Both the position numbers and the translations under genes were made by a program. Shown piece by piece: positions 30,028-41,161 of a stretch of 64,000 nucleotides of DNA. The stretch's first letter is position 1, and each line of letters opens with the position of its first letter. The stretch is from Rhynchopus euleeides (Eukaryota; Euglenozoa; Diplonemea; Diplonemida; Diplonemidae): contig OY723237.1 in assembly GCA_963210315.1 (NCBI GenBank), positions 2,418,001 to 2,482,000 on the forward strand. The letters run 5' to 3'. Under the pieces are notes generated by a model. The model was not told the origin of the DNA. It ran no database searches and saw only the letters and a program-made list of their open reading frames with translations.

Positions 30028-33000
30028 ATGTCTCACCACCCACACAGACCTGGCACCATGTTGTTTGTGTGCGCTGCATGGTGTGCGTTTGCAGCACAGC
30101 AGGTCGATGCCGAAGCGCAGCCGCGTGAAGAGATGCGTGGCGTGATGTACGGCCTTGTCGATGACATGCAAGTCCCGCTGTCCCGCACGGGTGAGACGCT
30201 CGGGGCCATCCCTGCAGGTGCGAAGCTGTGGGATGGGGGGAAGGTGCCGTACTTCATCGAGACGGCGAAGCCGAGTGCGTCCCTTGCTCTGAAGGACAAC
30301 GATGCGCGCATTGCTGCCTCGATCGTGGAGTGGGAGGCGAAGACGTGCATCCGCTTTACAAAGTGTAGCCCCGAGTCGTCCTGCCCGAAGCCCTACATTT
30401 ACTTCACCTACCATGACAGCAAGTGCAACTCGTATGTGGGTATCAACACAGGGAATCTGATTAACACCATCAACCTGTCGCCGAAGTGCGGAAAAGGCGC
30501 GACGATCCATGAGATTGGCCACGCGCTCGGTCTGGCACACGAACAGGTGCGGAAGGACCGCGACAGCTATGTTGCCATCAACACGGCTGCCATCGAGCCG
30601 ACGGCCGTAGCCAACTTTCAAATCAACACCGGTGAGTCGCGCGACATTGGCCCGTATGACTACTCGTCGATCATGCACTACTCCAGCGATGCCTTTTCGA
30701 AGGAAGGGGCTGGCCCGACGATCATCACACCGCACCCCACCGGGCAGAGGTCCGGGCTGTCTGCTGGGGACGTTGCGACTATCCAGTTCATCTACAACAA
30801 GTGCACCACAAGCTACACCGACCCGGTGTGCAAGTCTTCTGTGGACGCCACCACCACGCACACCATCCCCTATGGGTCGGCGTTCAGCGTGGAGTTCAAC
30901 GCAATGTACAGCACGTCGCTGAGTGTGACCCACCCGAGCAGCACCGTCCCGACGGCGCGGCGTGCTGTCGAGGCGTCCAGCACCCTCTCCAACGGGCAGG
31001 GCTATTCGCTGGTCACCTTCACACCCTCGGTTGCCGACGCCAGCAAGGGCTTCGTCATATCGTCCACCTTTACGGGCACCGACGGGAAGACGGCGACCTG
31101 CTCTGTGAATGTGCAGGTGGCTTCGACCACCACCGTCTGCTTCGGCATCGCAGGGAACGACGCAACGGTGTGCAGCGGGCGGGGCACCTGCGGCAGCGAC
31201 CCCCTCGCACCGTGCACCTGCACTGCGCAGTACGGTGGGTTGGACTGCAGTGGCTTTGCGACATGCCCTTCCAACTACCTCTACAGCTTCGACGATGACA
31301 TTGGCACGTGGATCCCGTCTGCCGGCGTTGGGTTCGACTCCGCTGTGTCTGCCTCGGGTGGCGGGTCGCTGCGTGTGGGGTCTGATGGGAACACGGCCTC
31401 CACATACGGCTCGCTCTCGCTGCTGCAGCTGTCCAAGCCTGCGAGGATTACCGCCTACCTTGCCAGGCGTGCCTCAACCGACAAGAACCCACACTTCTCG
31501 ATCCGTCGGGACACGAACCAGTGCATGTACCTTAGGGCCGGCTCCTCCGTGTTCGACCTGTCGGCAAAGCCCACGGCGAAGAGCACTGGGGAGTATGAGT
31601 TCCACATGATTGACATCAGGATGGACTGGGGGGCCATGACGGCAGCGCTGTACATCAACGGCATCCAGGTGCTGACGGGGCAACCCATTGATGCGTCCTG
31701 CAGCACAGGGATGAACCGTGTGGTGTACTTCGGCAACGGGTGGCTGGACGAGTTCCACCTGTGGTGCACCAACTATGTCACCCCCACAGGCACTGCGACC
31801 AACATCGCCGGCCAGGGGGAGGTCAGGGCGGGTGGCCTCACACTGACCCTCACGCTGACAGGCGACCACGACACATTTGTCAACTCCGATGCCAACAAGC
31901 AGGCGCTTGTGGCGGCTCTGGTGGCAGACACGAATATGGACAAGGGGTGGAACAGCGTGCGGTCATCCATTGTCGATTCGTCGCTTGTGTCCATCAACGG
32001 CGCGACTGTCACGATTGGACCCTTCAAAGCGTCGTCGACATACGCCAGCCAGCGTAGCGAGCTGATCTCCGTGGAGCTGACGAAGGAGATGTTCACCAGC
32101 GGCGTGCTGCCCGCCTCCACACCTGTCGAGGCAGGCTTCCGCATCCCCGGCACCTGTGAGGCGAACTTCGTGCAGAGCTTCGACTCCGCTACCGACAACA
32201 GCGGGTACACCAGCTTCACGTCCATCAGCACAACCACTAAGTTCAGTGGTGCAAGCTCTCTGGAGTTCACGAAACCGGGCTTCATCGTCACGTTGGGTGT
32301 CGGGGGCGTGCAAGCAGAGTCGCTCGAGTTCTACGCGAGGATCTCAGACCTCTCATCGCTGCTGCACGTGACTATCCGCAGCTCCGGCTCGACAGCAGAC
32401 CAACTGGTGGTGCGTGTGGGGAACGGCGGTGATATCCTATGGGGTCTCGGCTCTGATTTCACCTTCGGAAAAGAGACGCTGAACGTCAACCAGTGGTACC
32501 ATGTGCGGGTGCTGTTCAGCTGGTCAGCATCCACGTTCGATGTGTACCTCGGGTCGAAAAAGCTGGGCAGCGGGACCATCCCCTCGTCAATGATCGATAT
32601 CAACAGCCTGCGGCTCAATACGCAGAAGGTTCCCGCTTTCCTCGACGAGATCAAGGTGACGTGCCCGTCCCTCGACCCTGCCTTTGCTGTGACCCCCTCT
32701 GGATGCACAGCGGTGGGGACAGACGTCACGACGTTCACCATCACACCCGGGTCCACCCCGCTGGCAGCGACCGACAAGATCGCAGTTGTCTCCGGCTCCG
32801 CCACCGACTGCAGCGGTGTGACAACGGAGTGCACCACGCACAATGCATGCTCCGACAACATCGGTGTGTTGGAGAAACTGGGCGACAAAATCCGGTGGGC
32901 CGCCGGTGCGCTGCCGAAGCTGCAGGATGCGAAGATTTACAAGCTGTGCTACAAGATCGGATCCGCCGACTACGTGCTCCTTGGGAACACCTTTACCACC

Positions 33001-33581
33001 TGCCCGGCAGGCACCGCGACGCCGGCACCCCCCACACCACAGCCACCTACGACGCCAACCCCACCGGGCACGCAGCCCACAGGCACCCCGGGCGGCACGC
33101 CTTCGCCGCCTGTCTCGCAGTGCAGCGATCTGATGATCTCGCAGCAGGCACGCTGCCAGCTGATGACCATCAGCGAGTCGTGCAGCAGTACCGCAGAGCG
33201 GAACGGGTGCCTCTGGTGCCGCACCAGCGCAGACTCGCAGCAGTGCCTCCATGTCAACGAGGTATGTGATAACAAGGGCCTGTGTGTGACAGATAAGACA
33301 TCATCGCGTAATAATTTTTAGAGCCTCCACTTGCCGCGATTTCCACACGCCCCTCCCCGCTCTCAGCACTGCAGTGACAATAATAATGGAGCAGCCCGCT
33401 TTTCACCACCACCACCCACCCCTGCCACCCACAGGCATGCGGCGTGCTGACTGTGGGGCTGGACACGCTGAACTACCACACCGTAGGGCAGTGCCCCAGC
33501 TACGAGAAGAAGGAGTCAGGATCACGCCCCGCCGTGTCCTTCCTGCTGGCTGTTGCTATATTCGTCTGCCTGCTGCTCTGA
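30028..33581 (+). CDS. Astacin-family metalloprotease with EGF, LamG-like domains and C-terminal membrane anchor
   Basis: Two exons, 30028-33261 and 33435-33581, joined in phase 0 by a 173-bp GTATGT...CCCACAG intron; 1126 aa. The first ATG gives a signal peptide (hydrophobic LFVCAAWCAFAAQQVDA). The astacin domain shows the zinc motif HEIGHALGLAHE at about 161-172, followed by RKDRDSY, and the Met-turn SIMHYSS near 215. An EGF-like unit (CSGRGTCG...CTCTAQYGGLDC) follows near 370-410. Two concanavalin/LamG-like beta domains lie near 418-580 and 711-878, separated by a VRAGGLTLTLTLTGD domain of a type seen in large protist surface proteins. A Pro/Thr linker and a Cys-rich module precede exon 2, which ends in a hydrophobic segment AVSFLLAVAIFVCLLL just before the stop. 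The enzyme is thus predicted to sit on the cell surface or an endomembrane and cut extracellular or luminal peptides. Confidence 0.9.
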
Positions 33582-33660
33582 TGACCTCCCGGGTGAGTTT
33601 GCGATATGGGTTCGTCCCCCCCCCCCCCCCCCCCCCCCCAAAGTGGCTTCACTCTCGACG

Positions 33661-34533
33661 CAGGCATGTCGCTAAGCGTCGACCGTCGACCCAGTGATTT
33701 TTGGTTTCCCCCCCCATAAAAAAGCGTCGACCCAGCGTCGACCCAGTGGAACTGGGTTGACGCTTGGTCGAGGCTTGGAGCGTCGACCCAGTGGAACTGA
33801 GTTGCCATTCAAACCTGGACCAAGCGTCAACCCATTTATTACGCTGGGTCGATGCTTACCTAGCGTTGACCCGATTACACTGGGTCGACGCTCACCAAGC
33901 GTCGACCAAGCGTCCACCCACTTTCACTGGGTCGACGTCGAAGAGAGTATGGTTTTGCAGGAACAGATGCTCACTACCGTGGCCTCCGGCGGCTGGGGGG
34001 CTCCGCCCCCCAGACCCCCCTGTGGTGTATGTCTCGTACTCAAGTCATTCGATTACCACCAGGTCAGGGAATCCAACCACTCCAGTAGCCTCAGGGGGAC
34101 GCAGCCAACTCACACAGAACCTGTACGCCCACAATGAACAGATGTTCACTACCGTGGCCTCCGGCGGCTGGGGGGCTCTGCCCCCCAGACCCATCTCGCG
34201 CGCCCGTCTAGTAACCAAGTCCTTGCGCTTCAACGGCCGTGGCACATCAGGGGGTAGCGTCGAAAGCATGGTCCCGAATGCCATTATTTGGGTTTCCTCC
34301 ACCCGAGGATGGCGCGAGCGGGAGAGGAACCACGGACGGAACCCAGCGCCTCACACCGTGCCCACCTAGTGGTCCACCGACGGGAAAATTAGGCAACAAC
34401 ACGAGCGCGCGCGAAGCGCGCGCGAGAAAAATTGCCCCCTAGTGTTTTCCCCCCTGATTCCCCCCCCCCCCCCCCCAAAACAGGAGCGTCAACCCACCAA
34501 ATCTCCAAAATCTAAAAGTTAGCGACAGGCCTG
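33661..34533 (+). mobile_element. Mutator-like TIR element, copy A, with 9-bp target duplication
   Basis: It begins CAGGCATGTCGCTAAGCGTC and ends GTTAGCGACAGGCCTG. It is flanked by a perfect 9-bp repeat CTCTCGACG (33652-33660, 34534-34542). The first 280 bp hold many GTCGACCCAGTG / AGCGTCGACC repeats. Then come two copies of the CTGGGGGGCGGAGCCCCCCA hairpin unit on the minus strand (about 33963-34022 and 34138-34190) and a GCGCGCGAAGCGCGCGCG palindrome. There is no coding frame. A 9-bp duplication suggests the Mutator superfamily. It lies 79 bp after the astacin stop. Confidence 0.85.
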
Positions 34534-35482
34534 CTCTCGACGATCAAACCCCCAACGTCAATGAAGGGACACCACCCCCCCCCCTTTGTGCGATCAACAG
34601 ACCCTTTGTATCCTCTTCCCCTGGCCCGTCTCTCAGATCCTGCACCAGCCCAACAATGTATGTTCCCTCCCCGCAGAAAGGGAGGAGTACCCTTCCTATT
34701 CAGCAACTGTCGGCAGCCTCTGACGTTTTTCTGGTAAAAATAGGTGGGGAGGGGGATGCACCAATAGGGGGGGGGTGGGCGGGAGTGGTACCCGCTACTC
34801 GATAGTTTTAGACAATATCCGACGGTTTTGGCCCTGAGGGCTCGAAGGGGGGGGGGGTTGCTCCCTGAATCCTCTCGTCGGTACCTCCGTCGCGAGGAGC
34901 CCCCCCCCCCCCCCTCAAATCACTTTTTTCTGCGCCGCGTAGCGAATCACCCCGCCCCCCCACCCCCACCCCTCCACCCCATCCACACGATGGTCGACGC
35001 CGCGGACATTCAAATGCACGCGTCGTTATTTGCTTGCCCGCCCCACCCCCCCCCCCCCCCTTCCCCCCACAACCCTGCATAACGAGTGAAGGGTGATCAT
35101 CTTTGTGCTTCCTTCTGCTTCTATTTCAGGACCCCGCCCCCCCCCCCCCCCGCCCCTCACGGTCTCCCGCCTTGACATTTATATGTGGCGCTTCAATTCT
35201 TTTTGACGAACATCACCCATCACCGAGCGCCGACTGCCGCACCGTGTGTGGGTCTTCGCCTAGGAATGCAGGAAAGGGGGGAAAAGGCGGGCTGCCTCAC
35301 AGCACCTGGCTGCAGAGTGGCACAGTTTTGACAACAGTGGGCACAGAACAGAGCGAAGACCCCACACCACCCATCGTTGTTGCCTGTCGTCGTGCCGTGT
35401 GGCCCCCGTGCCCCCTTTTCTCGGCACTAGCACAGCTCTGGCCCAATTAATGGGGGGGGATCCGCCCCCTCTTGAGAAAGGG
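34534..35482. other. Spacer between two inverted Mutator-like copies
   Basis: No gene is seen. It holds C and G runs, a motif R4 copy (35055-35150) and a diverged MITE-2-like pair of ends (TGTGGGTCTTCGC at about 35247 and GCGAAGACCCCACA at about 35353). Confidence 0.6.
35055..35150 (+). repeat. Motif R4 copy between two C runs
   Basis: The best-preserved copy: TTCCCCCCACAACCCTGCAT, AACGAGTGAAGGGTGATCAT, then CTTTGTGCTTCCTTC and TGCTTCTATTTCAG, with C runs on both sides. Confidence 0.8.
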
Positions 35483-36287
35483 CAGGCCTGTCGCTAACTT
35501 TTCGATTTTGGAGATTTGGTGGGTTGACGCTCCTGTTTTGGGGGGGGGATCAGGGGGGAAAACACTAGGGGTCAATTTTTCTCGCGCGCGCTTCGCGCGC
35601 GCTCGTGTTGTTGCCTAATTTTCCCGTCGGTGGACCACTAGGTGAGGCGCTGGGTTCCTTCCGTGGTTCCTCTCCCGCTCGCGCCATCCTCGGGTGCCGG
35701 AGGAAACCCAAAAAATGGCTTTCGGGACCATGATTTACCCCCTGATATGCCACGGCCGTTGAAGCGCAAGGACTTGGTTACTAGACGGGCACGCGAGATG
35801 GGGGGTCTGGGGGGCAGAGCCACGGTAGTGAACATCTGTTCATTGTGGACGTACAGATTCTGTGTGAGTTGGCTGCGTCCCCCTGAGGCTACTGGAGTGG
35901 TTGGATTCCCTGACCTGGTGGGAATCGAACGACGACGGGTACGAGACATACGCCACAGGGGGGTCTGGGGGGCGGAGCCCCCCAGCCGCCGGAGGCCACG
36001 GTAGTGAGCATCTGTTCCTGCAAAACCATAATCTCTTCGACGTCGACCCAGTGAAAGTGGGTTGACGCTTGGTCGACGCTTGGTGAGCGTCGACCCAGTG
36101 TAACCGGGTCAACGCTAGGTTAGCGTCGACCCAGCGTAATAAATGGGTTGACGCTTGGTCCAGGCTTGAATGGCAACCCAGTTCCACTGGGTCGACGCTC
36201 CAAGCCTCGACCAAGCGTCGACGCTTTTTTATGGGGGGGGAAACCCAAAATCACTGGGTCGACGGTCGACGCTTAGCGACATGCCTG
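35483..36287 (-). mobile_element. Mutator-like TIR element, copy B, with 9-bp target duplication
   Basis: This is the reverse complement of copy A with a small internal loss in one hairpin unit. The ends are CAGGCCTGTCGCTAAC and TTAGCGACATGCCTG. A perfect 9-bp repeat GAGAAAGGG lies outside (35474-35482, 36288-36296). The different duplication shows that it inserted independently of copy A. Confidence 0.85.
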
Positions 36288-36296
36288 GAGAAAGGG

Positions 36297-39040
36297 TAGA
36301 CAAGCTGGGGGGGGGGGACAATTACCACGTTCTGCTGCCGCTTTTCCTTCGATACCCGGTAGTGGTCGAGGGCCCTTTGTCTCAAGTTGTCTCGGCTTTC
36401 CAGCCGAGCCCTGTGCGGCAGCAGAAGAGAAGGGGGTGGCCTGCAATCCCGACGTCACACAGCAGCAAGGGTGGGGGGGTGAGGTGAGGTGGCTCGGCAG
36501 GCGGCTCGGCTCATGAGGGGGCGATGGTGGTGCCCGTGTGTGGTTCAGGTTCAGTGTGTGTGTGGCAGCGGATATCCCATCAAGACAACGGTGCAGGTCT
36601 CCCACTCTTGTGTGGAGAACGCACCAAACAGCAGGTGCTCGGTGGTGCTCTGCACGACTATAAAAATAGCCACGTGTGTGTGTGGGCATTTGGTGGGACA
36701 ATGTGGGCAGGAAGAGCTGCCTGCTGTCTGCGCTGCGACAAAAAGATTCGTATGTGTGTTGTGTTGTGTTGTGTTGGTGGCGGCATCAGAGTTCACTCAG
36801 TGAGACCCTCTACGAAACAAAAAGAATCCCGACGGAAACAGAAAAAAATGTTCAAAAAATGTTCAAGACCCACGTGTGAGTGTGATCACATTAAGAGCAA
36901 GTGCTCGGTGTGCTCTACATGACTATAAAAATATTCACGTGCCCGTGTGTGTTTTCCCTCGTGACAGTGGAGGAGGTGTGCGTGTGGGGGTGGTGTACCA
37001 GAGTTTCGCTCGGCGCGACCTGCCTGCCTGTGATGCCGGGTGCAAACATAGAATATCTCTCCCTCCCTTCCCCTCTTCCTCTCAAGTGCCTTTGGCGGCG
37101 CAGCCCCTCCAGCCCCCTCCCCCGTCCAGCATGCTTGTGCACAACTGTAAAAAAATACACCCGAACTATTTTTCCCCCGTTGAGCGCACGCTTTGCGTTC
37201 CCGAAGCTGTGTTGATCGCCCCCCACCTCCCCCCTCTTCCCCTGTGAAATGGGAATGAAGGGTTCTGTTCCCAAAGCTTCAGTCATACGCCCCCCCTGCA
37301 CACACACACATACTCCTCTTCCAAGGGAACAGATCATCGATATTGAGAACAGGCTTGCTGCTGGGACAGATCTGACGGCACCGATTTCGCGCAGCGCTGC
37401 GAAAGGTGACGGTGCCCTCTCAGACACACAAAAAGCTCAACTGATGGCCAGCATAGAGCAAGCGGCAGCTTTGTTTTTCCGACTGTTTGCAACCAGCCAC
37501 TGCTGACAGGTTATTCTATCCTTTCCTTCTTCCTTTTTTTTTTACTTTTTACGTTTTTTTTCGATCAAAACGGTATGCAGGGGTCAAGCCGGGCCCCCCA
37601 GGGGAAATCAGCAACCCTGCCGTCGCGTAGCTGAAGGCATTGTCCCCCCCCCCCCCCTTTTTTTTTGAGCGGGTTTTGAACACGTGTTCAAAAATAAAGC
37701 AAACACGGCTTTGTCTTAAACTTACCTCACACCCACAACCCCCACACCCCACCCCGTTTGTGATTTCCCCTTTCTTCTTCTGCCGTGGGGGGTGGTGGTG
37801 TTGCGATTGTCGGGGGGGGTTAATTTTGCGGCACATGTAGCGTAGTCTTCTGCACCCCACCTCCCCCACCCTGAAACCCCCCGCGGTCTGTTTGCTGCAG
37901 CAGGGTTCCTGTCAAGCCGCAAAATACAAGAGCAGGGGTGGACAGCGCTGTGGGCAACGCAGACAACCTCCACACAGCAAAACCTGCCGTGATTTGCCCT
38001 TGTTTACCGGGGGGGGGGGGGGTTTTCTTTGGCGCACGAACACACAAACGGCCCCCACCCCCCCTTGACATTTGGTGTCCCTGAAACATTGCGGGGTGGA
38101 ATTGCGTGAGGCGAGGTCTGTTAAAAAAGAGGGGTTTCTAAACAGAAGCTCCGCCAAAATTTGAGGAACGTACTCAACTCCGCAATAAACCCGGCATTTT
38201 TCCGAGGCAACCAACCTCTTTCATCTGGATTTTCTGTATTTGCGGGCTTGCGGGGTTCGTCGGGTTGCTGGGCTTGCCGAACCCCCGCCGCTCCATCCAG
38301 CAGCTTCTCTGTAGTTGTACATTTTATCTCATCTTCAGAATTCTGTCCCCCTTTCTCCGCCCCACCCACCCCCCCTCTCGGCAAGAACCACTTTTTTTTG
38401 GGAATTTTCCCACAATACATCGGACTCCTGGTCAGTGCGGGGAACAGCTCTTTGTCCGGGCAAACAAAGACAGCCTCCACAGCAGCAAAGCTGCGGGAAT
38501 TGCGTTTGTTTGCCCCACCCCTGCCTCCCCCCCGAAGAGTACGGCCAAAGATCATTCACCAAATCGTTCAAGATTGGATAGGATGAGCAGGAGAGAGCTT
38601 GCTTTGTCGGTGGCTGTTGCGCGCAGCAGCGTATATATGTGCGATTGCCGTGGCATGACATGCCTGGTATGCACAAAGCAAGTTCTCTCTCCGCTAATGC
38701 CAACGCTTCGCTGTTGCTTCCAGAGAGAGAGAGGGAGGGATCTCTCTCGTGCCTCATTGGTTCTCTCTGCTTTGCTGCTCCTCCTGCGGCGTAGTTGAAT
38801 GCGATGTCTCTCACTCGCCATGCAGCTGCCGGCGCGTCGAAGCGCCGTCAAAATATCGGGTGTGTGTGGGTGTGGCGGGGACCGGGAGGGGTAAGAGAGA
38901 GAAATAAAATCTGCGCAAGAAGAACTAACACACAGGCCAGAGCCTGGCCTTTTTTTTTAAAAAAACAGAAGGGCAGTGCACGCTGTGGCACCTCTGCTGT
39001 CCTGGTCATGACCAGGGGTACAGGGCAAAATGGGCTGCAA
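36297..39040. other. Gene-poor; R3 motifs and TATAAAAATA repeats
   Basis: GTGCTCGGTG...GACTATAAAAATA...CACGTG occurs twice (36632-36680, 36901-36945), and a shortened AAAAATATTCACGTG occurs near 60735. Motif R3 copies lie at 36778-36825 and 37001-37023. One exon-like frame is listed separately. The remainder shows no convincing coding content on either strand. Confidence 0.45.
37326..37506 (+). CDS. Possible terminal exon, unknown protein
   Basis: After a CTCTTCCAAG acceptor-like site the frame reads EQIIDIENRLAAGTDLTAP, continues as a balanced, helical-looking sequence (SDTQKAQLMASIEQAAALFF) and stops at 37506. Its codon use resembles the host genes here. No family is recognised and no upstream exon was found. 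Confidence 0.3.
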
Positions 39041-39043
39041 CCT

Positions 39044-39107
39044 CACGGGGCCTGGTCAATTTTGGCCTGGTCAACCACCTGGTCAAAACCCTGACTCGGC
39101 CACCGTG
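39044..39107. mobile_element. Tiny TIR element, CACGG...CCGTG family
   Basis: 64 bp between CACGGGGCCTGGTCAA and CGGCCACCGTG, with CCTGGTCAA repeats inside. It looks like a minimal derivative of the ends of the element at 48710 (CACGGTGGCCTGGTCAG). Confidence 0.55.
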
Positions 39108-39115
39108 TGTGGCTA

Positions 39116-39276
39116 CACGGTGGGGTACGACCCGATGTCGGACCCTGTGGGTAACGGATTTTTTAGGTACCCTGGGTACCTAAATTCGGTACCCAGGGTA
39201 CCTAAATGCGTTTTCGGATTTTCGGCCGATTTGGCTCCCTAAAAGGGTTACCCTCTGGTTGTCGTACCCCACCGTG
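39116..39276. mobile_element. Small TIR element, CACGGTGGGGTACGAC ends
   Basis: 161 bp with 16-bp perfect inverted ends CACGGTGGGGTACGAC / GTCGTACCCCACCGTG and inner GGTACCCTGGGTACC palindromes. It starts 9 bp after the preceding tiny element. Confidence 0.75.
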
Positions 39277-39537
39277 CAATGAAAGCGAACACTGGAGCCA
39301 CGTTGCAGCACACGGTCAGTGTTCTATTTCGGAGGGTTGTGGTGACACGCACAACCCCGACCTGTGCGAGACGTGGCTCTGTCTTGCAGCAGGCACTGCC
39401 CTATTGCACTGCCTCCTGCAGGTGCTCCACTCTCCTCCAGTGCAAGCCAGGTGGCATATAATAGGAAAACAAAGTCTCTCCGGGTGGGTGGGAACACGCG
39501 CACGGGTCTTTTGGTGCAACGCCATGTGGAGCAGGGG

Positions 39538-40702
39538 ATAAGATAGGTCTGGTTTTCCGGTTTTCAAAACCAGGGTTTCCCGGTTCCCGGTTTTCTGGAA
39601 AAAAAAAAGGTCGATCTCATTTTCGGCGTTTTTTTTGTGACTTTGGGACAGTAAAACAGTCAGAAAAAACGCCATAAAAAATAGAAAGTGACCCCATCGT
39701 GATCCGCACAGAGCTCAAATAGTCCAAAGAAGGCAGAGAAGCGGAGAAGAAAAAATGGACCTAGCGGGTGGCCCGGTGGGTGGTGATGCCCTCGTCATGC
39801 AGGTCTCTTCTGTTTTGAAGGTGCACACATGGTGGACTCCAGCCACCATGTCTAAGAGGGAGTCTAAGACTGCAGTCTGTACTGGAGACGGGAGTCTATT
39901 TTCCAGCTAATTTACGCTAAGACTCCCGCTAGTTGAGACTCATGGGAGACACACGGTGTACTCCAGCGGAGGTAGGGTAACCTCCGCTGGAGTTCACCGT
40001 GTCGTCTGCCTCTGTGCAGCGTCACTCGGTGCCATCGAATACATGGCGACAGCCCACCAACTCGAGACAGATCTGCTTGTCTGGAGGGCTGAGACGAGAA
40101 CACGAACGACTTTCAAGCAGTCTTGAAGGTCGCCAAGCCTATTGGGGGCAACTAACAGATGAGATTTGTTTGTTGCCTGTCGTCACAGCTAGGTGCCCAT
40201 CTCCTCGACAACGGAATGTGTGCAGAGATCTCGTGGACCCTTTGGCCATTCTGTCGTGCACCCACTCCACCCACAACGCACACCTATCACGAGTGGTCGC
40301 TCCCCCGTCCTCCTCCACCCTGAAGGTTGAACCCTCAAGGACCAGTGATCTCCTGCTGGCCGGGCTGCGATACAGCGAAGCCTTCCTACTTACAAGCGAA
40401 TCCAGACTGTAGGGAACAGATGTTCACTACCGTGGCCTCCGGCGGCTGGGGGGCTCCGCCCCCCAGACCCCCCCTGCGTAAAAACATTGCACCAGACCTT
40501 TTTTGGCCGAGAGTCCAAACTTTCAAAGCAGCTGCTGCGCCTGCCCCACCAAGCAGCCTCAGTACGACAGGACGCGCGCAGGCACCGGGCCCTCTCAGAT
40601 TCTGGGAGGGTTTGCGCGGGTCGCGCGCGCCGAAGGCGCGCGCGAAAAATTTTCAAAACCAGAAAAACCGGAAAACGGCGCCAGAAAAAAAGTCTATCTT
40701 AT
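39538..40702. mobile_element. Possible TIR element carrying a hairpin unit
   Basis: The ends ATAAGATAG / CTATCTTAT are inverted, and both are followed inward by TTTTCCGG/AAAACC-rich DNA. The right part (40418-40478) holds one CTGGGGGGCTCCGCCCCCCA hairpin unit and a GC-alternating palindrome (40622-40645), which links it to the elements at 2.1 and 33.7 kb. A segment at about 40528-40612 recurs near 63690-63775. A 23-bp-stem hairpin lies at 39952-40001. No gene or clear target duplication is seen. Confidence 0.45.
39952..40001. repeat. Perfect hairpin with CACGGTG ends
   Basis: ACTCCAGCGGAGGT pairs with ACCTCCGCTGGAGT around a 6-nt loop, and the outer CACGGTG/CACCGTG extends the stem after one mismatch. 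The ends match the CACGG...CCGTG family, so it may be a collapsed member. Confidence 0.7.
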
Positions 40703-41161
40703 ACCCTGATGTGGAGGAGAAAAAAAAGTAAAAGATGTGCGGCTGCTGGCGCGGGAAAGGGGAGTGGGCGGGGAGCAGAAGCGTGTGGGGCCGCTGTGCG
40801 GCTATACAGGGCCTGTGCTTTCGGGAAGCCGCTCCTCAGCCTCCCCCGCCCCCCAACACCCCCTCTCCCCCTGGGCGGCCACCCCCCCCCTCCCCCTTGT
40901 AAACATCCAGCCTTTGTGGCGAGCAACCCAATGGGAGATTGACGAAAGGGATATTGACACCGCGACACTACTACTTGAGTACCCCCCTCTCCCCTCTTCC
41001 CCCGATGCCCCCGCACACCCACACCGCACCACACCGCACCACCCACACCAGACACCCTCACCCCACCTGGCGGTGCGGGGGTGGTGCAGGCCGCACGCCA
41101 GACAAGCTGCGCCGCACGCCAGTCAAGGGGCGCCTCAGGCAGCCCCAGCAGGTCTGGTGCA

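Noticed and set aside
33661-36287. A single 2.6-kb transposon with 0.8-kb TIRs
   Set aside because: Each arm has both termini and its own 9-bp target duplication, so two insertions explain it better.
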